From assembly GCA_963839365.1 (NCBI GenBank), contig CAWIUT010000001.1, forward strand, positions 744,001 to 808,000: a stretch of 64,000 nt of DNA, in the 5' to 3' direction. The DNA comes from DASSKA01 sp963839365 (GTDB lineage Bacteria > Actinomycetota > Actinomycetes > Propionibacteriales > Nocardioidaceae). This document shows positions 59,852-64,000 of the stretch, piece by piece. The translations under genes and the position numbers were made by a program. The first letter of the stretch is position 1. Each line of letters opens with the position of its first letter. The notes below the pieces were generated by a model. The model had not been told where the DNA came from and made no database searches. It saw nothing but the letters and a program-made list of their open reading frames with translations.

Positions 59852-61717
59852 TCAGCCGACGCGCCGGTCGACGTAGCACCAGCGCCAGGACTCCCCCGGC
59901 TCGGCGGACCGCATCACCGGGTGCTCGGTGCGGTGGAAGTGCTCCGTCGCGTGCCGGCGGGGCGAGCTGTCGCAGCAGCCGACGTGGCCGCAGGTCAGGC
60001 AGGTGCGCAGGTGCACCCACGTGGCGCCCTCCTTGACGCACTCCTCGCACACCCCCTCGACGTTCGGCTGCACGTCGTCGGAGGCCTCCCTCAGGTGGCG
60101 ACAGGGCGGCAGCCGGCTGGGCGGCCGCACGGTTCCGCGTTCGCCGCGCCGGTCCCGCTCGCCCCGGGCTTGCCGGACGTCGAGCATCGACTCCTCGACG
60201 TCGAGCGCGGCCAGCACCTCCTCGACGACCTCGTGCGGGAGTGCGCCGCTGCCACGCACTTCCAGCACCTTGCGGCGCTCGGCCTCGAGCATCTCGAGTC
60301 GTCGCCGCGTGTAGGCCTCGCTGGGCGTCTCTCCCTGCGGGTGCTCGCCGAGGCGTTCCCAGGCGGCGAAGTCCCGCTGCTCGAGACGCCGGCGCAGTGC
60401 GTCGGCCGTGCCGTGCGGGTCCTCCCCCTCGTCGCCGTCGAGCACCTCGAGGCCGGCCGCAGTCGCCTTGTCGAGCAGGGCCGCCCGCGCCAGGGCGTCC
60501 TCGCGGGGGTCGGGCGCCGGCACCCGCAACCGGCGCACCAGCCAGGGCATCGTCAGACCCTGCAGGAACAGTGTCCCCGCGGTCACGCACAGCGCCACCA
60601 GGATCAGCAGGTCCCGCTGCGGGAAGTCGCTCGGGATGGCGAACGCCGCCGCCAGGGTGACCACGCCGCGCATGCCGGCCCAGCCGAGCACGATGGTGTG
60701 CCGCAGCGGCGGCGGCTGCCCGTGGTCAGGCGACCGGATCAGCAGGCGCACCGCGAGCACCCAGACCATGCGCAGCACGATCACCGCGAACAGGGTGACC
60801 ACGCACGCGGCGACCACCACCCCGACAGAGACCCCGCTGGTCGCCACCGCCTGCAGGATCCAGCGCGCCTGCAGCCCGATCAGCAAGAACACCGAGTTCT
60901 CCAGCAGGAACGCGATCGTGCGCCAGTTCAGCCGCTCGGCGATCCGGGAGGATGCGGTCTGCAGCACCGGCGCCCGGTGCCCCAGCAGCAGCCCGGCGAT
61001 CACCACGGCGAGCACCCCGGAGGCGTGCAGCGACTCGGCGATCGCGTAGGCCAGGAACGGGGTGACGAAGGAGACGCTCGTGTCCAGCACCGGGTCGACG
61101 AAGTGCTTGCGCACCCAGCCGACCAGCAGGTACATCACCAGTCCGACGGCGACGCCGCCGCCCGCGGCCAGCAGGAAGTCGCCACCCACGCTGACGGCGG
61201 TGACGGCGCCGGAGGCGGCGAGCACGGCGGTGCGCAGCCCGACCAGGGCGGTGGCGTCGTTGAGCAGCGACTCGCCCTCCAGGACCGTGACCAGCCGTCG
61301 CGGCAGTCCGATGCGCCGGGCGATCGCGATGGCCGCGACCGCATCCGGGGGTGCCACGACCGCGCCGAGCGCGAACGCCGCCGGCCAGTCCAGGCCGGGG
61401 ATGACCGGGTGGATCACCAGACCGACCCCGACCATCGTGAAGGCGACCAGCCCCACCGACAGCAGCAGGATCGCCCGACGGTTGGTGTTGAAGTCGATCA
61501 GCGAGGACTGCAGCGCGGCGGAGTACAGCAGCGGTGGCAGCATGCCGGCCAGCACGACCGCCGCGGTGAGGTGGACCTCGGGCACGAACGGCACGAACGA
61601 CGCCGCAGCCCCCACCGCGATGAGCACCATCGGCTCGGGCAGGTCGTACCTGCGACAGACACCGGTGACCGCCACGACGGCGGCGACGAGGCCGGCCAGC
61701 AGCAGGGCGAGATGCAC
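59852..61717 (-). CDS. Na+/H+ (cation/proton) antiporter with C-terminal UBP-type zinc finger
   Basis: About 621 residues. Residues ~1-400 are a CPA1-type antiporter with 10-12 helices, including ALGAVVAPPDAVAAIAIARR (the antiporter DxxA region) and LEGESLLNDATALVGLRTAV. A cytosolic helical segment follows (DALRRRLEQRDFAAWERLGE, then RRRLEMLEAERRKVLEVRG). The last ~85 residues are a UBP zinc finger: CRHL, CEECVKEGATWVHLRTCLTC, GHVGCCDSSPRRHATEHFH and a final WRWCYVDRRVG. GTG 61717 was chosen by alignment with the first helix; no good ribosome-binding site is visible. Ion specificity unknown. Confidence 0.87.
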   Translation of the reverse strand: MHLALLLAGLVAAVVAVTGVCRRYDLPEPMVLIAVGAAASFVPFVPEVHLTAAVVLAGMLPPLLYSAALQSSLIDFNTNRRAILLLSVGLVAFTMVGVGLVIHPVIPGLDWPAAFALGAVVAPPDAVAAIAIARRIGLPRRLVTVLEGESLLNDATALVGLRTAVLAASGAVTAVSVGGDFLLAAGGGVAVGLVMYLLVGWVRKHFVDPVLDTSVSFVTPFLAYAIAESLHASGVLAVVIAGLLLGHRAPVLQTASSRIAERLNWRTIAFLLENSVFLLIGLQARWILQAVATSGVSVGVVVAACVVTLFAVIVLRMVWVLAVRLLIRSPDHGQPPPLRHTIVLGWAGMRGVVTLAAAFAIPSDFPQRDLLILVALCVTAGTLFLQGLTMPWLVRRLRVPAPDPREDALARAALLDKATAAGLEVLDGDEGEDPHGTADALRRRLEQRDFAAWERLGEHPQGETPSEAYTRRRLEMLEAERRKVLEVRGSGALPHEVVEEVLAALDVEESMLDVRQARGERDRRGERGTVRPPSRLPPCRHLREASDDVQPNVEGVCEECVKEGATWVHLRTCLTCGHVGCCDSSPRRHATEHFHRTEHPVMRSAEPGESWRWCYVDRRVG

Positions 61718-61754
61718 CCGCCCATTCAACCCTGCCGGCGGCCGGCCGCGGGTC

Positions 61755-62669
61755 TCACGTCGGCTGCTGGGCAACCCAGCGCATCGGGTCGCCCCAACCC
61801 AGCCCCTCGACACCGGCGGCGTCCAGCGCCAGCACGACCAGGGTGCGGTTGTGCGCGGCGAAGGTGAGCACGTGCGCGATCATCCCGCCGTAGGTGAACA
61901 CCTCCGCCGGCTCGCACAGCGCGTCGACGAACGTGTCGTCGAGTCGGCCCTGCTCGCAGACCTCGCGAACGTGGGCGAGGTAGGTCGGGCCCTCCTCGGC
62001 GAGCCGGGTCCGCATCGAGGCAAGCGACTCGTGGTCCTCCACCGACCAGTCGTACTCCCGGTTGGCGAGCGCGGCGTTCCACATGCCCATCTGGCCGACC
62101 AGCCGGGACAGCAGGGAGCGGATGGTCTGCTCGTCCTCGTCCACCGACACCTCGATGCGCGCGTCGAGCTGCTCGTCGTTGAGCCTGCCGGCCAGCCGGA
62201 CCATCTCGCCGGTCAGCCAGATGTGGTGCTCGACCATCTTGGTGAGCAGGTCCATGGGGGTCACCTTCTTCGCTGCGGGCAGCCGGAGGCTGCCGGGTGG
62301 GTGGAAGTGCACGTCGCTGGGTGCGTCGATCCGGATCCGGGTCGGCCGCCCCCGCCACCGGCTCGGTCCGACGCCGTACGCCTTGGTGAAGGCGCGCGTG
62401 AACGCCTCGTGCGACCCGTAGCCGGCCTCGACGGCGACCTCGAGGATGCTGCGCCTGCTGGTGAGCAGCCGGTAGGCGGCGCGCTCGAGCAGGATGCGCC
62501 GCCGGAACCGGGTCGGCGGCTCGCCGGCGACCGAGGAGACGATGCGGTCCAGGTGGAACCGGGACAGGTACAGCCGGGCAGCCAGCTGCTCCCCGGTCAC
62601 CTCGTGGTCGTCCAGGGCGTCGGACAGCACGTCCAGGAAGGCGGCGAAGTGGTCCGCGGCGACGGTCAT
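61755..62669 (-). CDS. AraC family helix-turn-helix protein fused to a DinB-like domain
   Basis: A 304-residue two-domain protein. Residues ~1-105 are an AraC/XylS DNA-binding domain (HEVTGEQLAARLYLSRFHLD, then AVEAGYGSHEAFTRAFTKAY with GVGPSRWR). Residues ~140-300 are a four-helix DinB/YfiT-like domain with possible metal-binding histidines (LTKMVEHHIWLTGEMVRLAG and MIAHVLTFAAHNRTLVVLAL). This order is known in actinomycetes; the second domain may bind a thiol or other small molecule. Stand-alone, upstream of and in the same direction as the antiporter gene. Confidence 0.85.
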   Translation of the reverse strand: MTVAADHFAAFLDVLSDALDDHEVTGEQLAARLYLSRFHLDRIVSSVAGEPPTRFRRRILLERAAYRLLTSRRSILEVAVEAGYGSHEAFTRAFTKAYGVGPSRWRGRPTRIRIDAPSDVHFHPPGSLRLPAAKKVTPMDLLTKMVEHHIWLTGEMVRLAGRLNDEQLDARIEVSVDEDEQTIRSLLSRLVGQMGMWNAALANREYDWSVEDHESLASMRTRLAEEGPTYLAHVREVCEQGRLDDTFVDALCEPAEVFTYGGMIAHVLTFAAHNRTLVVLALDAAGVEGLGWGDPMRWVAQQPT

Positions 62670-62729
62670 GGCTCGATCTTCCCGTCTCGGGCCGCTCCCC
62701 GCTTGATCCTTCTTGCGCCAGTTCCCCGG

Positions 62730-64000
62730 TCAGTCCGTGGCCAGCGCGCGGATGACCGCGTCCAGCTCGCGCCGGTCGTCGCGGCGTACGACCGCCTCGA
62801 CGACCTCGACCCCGGCGGCCGGTTCGGCGAGCGCCACCCGCAGCCCGGCCCGGTCGTCCACCCGCCGGTGCGCGGTCCCGCCGGCCCGGCACAGCGCGGC
62901 CAGGTCGACACCGTGCGGGGTGCCGAACAGCGTCTCGAAGGAGTCGGCGTACGACGGGGCGCCCTGCTCGAGCAGGGCGAAGATCGACCCTCCGTCGTCG
63001 TTGACCACCACGATCGTCAGGTCCGGCCGGGCCTCCCGCGGGCCGAGCAGCAGCCCGTTCGCGTCGTGCAGGAAGGTGACATCTCCGAGCAGCGCGAGCG
63101 ACCGGGCACTCTCCCGGCCCAGGGCGGCGCCGATCGCCGTGGACACCGACCCGTCGATGCCGGCCAGTCCCCGGTTGGCGATCACCATCCGGTGCTCGCC
63201 GACCGGGTACCGCGGCACCATCAGGTCCAGGTCGCGCACCGGGTTCGACGAGCCCACGAACAGCAGCCCGTGCGCGGGCAGCGCGGCCGCGACCTCCCCG
63301 GCCACGTGGTGGGGGGTCAGCGGCGCCCAGCCGTCGAGCAGCTCGTCCAGCCGTTTGCCGAGCTCCGCGTCGCGGGCCTTCCACTCCTGCAGCCAGCCGT
63401 CCGCGGCGGGCTGCTGCGCAGAGTCGAGGTCGACCTCCCAGGCCAGGGCCGCGGCCCGCTGGCCCGGGTCGCTCCAGCCCACGCGGCCGTGCACCGCGAC
63501 GACCTCCACGTCGTCACGGGCCAGCAGCCTGCTCACCGGCCGGGACAGCGTGGGGTGGCCGAAGACCACCACCCGCTCGATGCGGCTCGCAAGCTCCGGG
63601 GCGCCGAGCAGCAGCCGGTAGGTGCGGATCGCGTTCTCGCCGGTGCGGGACCCGCTGCTCGGCTCGGCGAGCAGCGGCCAACCCGCACCCTCGGCCAGGA
63701 TCCGCGCCGGCGGGCCGGCGTCGTCGCCGGCCACCACCACGGTGCGCCTGCCCGGGTCCAGCCCGAGGGTCCGGTCACGGGGCCGGTCACGGGGCCAGTC
63801 ACGGGGCCGGTCGGGCACGCGGGTCCACGGTCCGCCGTTCTGCCGTCCGCCGACCGCGGCGACCCAGCCGTCCTCCGCGTCCGGGGTGAGCGGCTCCTCG
63901 AGCTGCAGGTTCAGGTGCACCGGGCCGGGGAGCCCGCCGACGGCTCCGGTCGCCGCGGCGTACGCCCGCGACGCCAACGACCGCCAGGCCACCAGCTGGC
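62730..64000 (-). CDS. menD: SEPHCHC synthase MenD (C-terminal part, cut by window edge)
   Basis: About 423 C-terminal residues; the N-terminal thiamine-dependent domain lies beyond the window. Visible parts are the end of domain I (AVGGLPGPVHLNLQLEEPLT), the middle domain, and domain III with SVSTAIGAALGRESARSLAL, the Mg-TPP motif LLGDVTFLHDANGLLLG and VVVNDDGGSIFALLEQG. MenD joins isochorismate and 2-oxoglutarate-derived succinyl semialdehyde to form SEPHCHC in menaquinone synthesis. A 12-bp tandem repeat inserts a RDRP-type stretch in the linker after domain I. Confidence 0.92.
   Translation of the reverse strand, partial: QLVAWRSLASRAYAAATGAVGGLPGPVHLNLQLEEPLTPDAEDGWVAAVGGRQNGGPWTRVPDRPRDWPRDRPRDRTLGLDPGRRTVVVAGDDAGPPARILAEGAGWPLLAEPSSGSRTGENAIRTYRLLLGAPELASRIERVVVFGHPTLSRPVSRLLARDDVEVVAVHGRVGWSDPGQRAAALAWEVDLDSAQQPAADGWLQEWKARDAELGKRLDELLDGWAPLTPHHVAGEVAAALPAHGLLFVGSSNPVRDLDLMVPRYPVGEHRMVIANRGLAGIDGSVSTAIGAALGRESARSLALLGDVTFLHDANGLLLGPREARPDLTIVVVNDDGGSIFALLEQGAPSYADSFETLFGTPHGVDLAALCRAGGTAHRRVDDRAGLRVALAEPAAGVEVVEAVVRRDDRRELDAVIRALATD
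63772..63807. repeat. 12-bp tandem repeat within menD
   Basis: Three units of CGGTCACGGGGC (63772-63783, 63784-63795, 63796-63807; the third has A at position 2). They encode the low-complexity PRDRPRDWPRDR-like linker of MenD and preserve the reading frame. Confidence 0.88.

Noticed and set aside
1..64000. CRISPR arrays, rRNA genes, insertion sequences, integrases
   Set aside because: No regularly spaced repeats, no rRNA-like sequence, no transposase or recombinase motifs were found on either strand.

Overview
The window is high-GC DNA with dense, head-to-tail operons, frequent GTG/TTG starts and 1-4 bp stop/start overlaps. It comes from an actinomycete chromosome. Supporting marks are a SigK/RskA pair in its mycobacterial-type lipid operon, a likely F420-dependent oxidoreductase, a wax ester/DGAT-type acyltransferase, o-succinylbenzoate-route menaquinone genes (menF, menD, menG, menJ-like), and two separate nuo (complex I) clusters. 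I cannot name the genus.

Layout. 1-5.3 kb: sigK-rskA with a FAD oxidoreductase, a DUF1365 protein and a cyclopropane-fatty-acid synthase (cut by the window edge), preceded by a CHRD-domain surface protein and a class F-like sortase. 5.4-9.3 kb: NYN nuclease, then merR-prfC-MFS; prfC carries a frameshift. 9.4-17.7 kb is accessory in character: a glutaminase pseudogene with an internal inverted segment, an acyltransferase, an alpha/beta hydrolase, a GNAT, an MFS exporter, a small hypothetical protein, an LLM oxidoreductase, a MOSC protein and a truncated P-loop NTPase that stops at tRNA-Tyr. 17.8-20.5 kb: YajQ and a FUSC membrane protein. 20.5-29.3 kb: second nuo cluster (A,B,C,H,I,J,K,L,M,N; no D,E,F,G), divergent from korAB (29.5-32.6 kb). 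32.6-38.6 kb: secreted protein, gamma-carbonic anhydrase, a frameshifted DHDPS-family gene, a drug-type ABC exporter with its TetR regulator, and RarD. 38.6-55.6 kb: polyprenyl diphosphate synthase and the complete 14-gene nuo operon. 55.7-64 kb: menJ-like reductase, menG, menF, an MBL hydrolase, a cation/proton antiporter with a zinc finger, an AraC-DinB protein and menD (cut by the right edge).

How it fits together. The right half is a respiratory island: isoprenoid side-chain synthesis, quinone head-group synthesis, methylation and side-chain reduction all flank the NADH:menaquinone oxidoreductase that uses the product. A palindrome resembling a Rex (NADH/NAD+ sensor) operator lies upstream of menJ-nuoA-N. 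The second nuo cluster lacks the NADH-input module and faces a 2-oxoglutarate:ferredoxin oxidoreductase, which suggests a ferredoxin-fed proton pump.

Several genes are damaged (glsA, prfC, the DHDPS-family gene, the P-loop NTPase). The single-base lesions may be sequencing errors; the glsA rearrangement cannot be explained that way.
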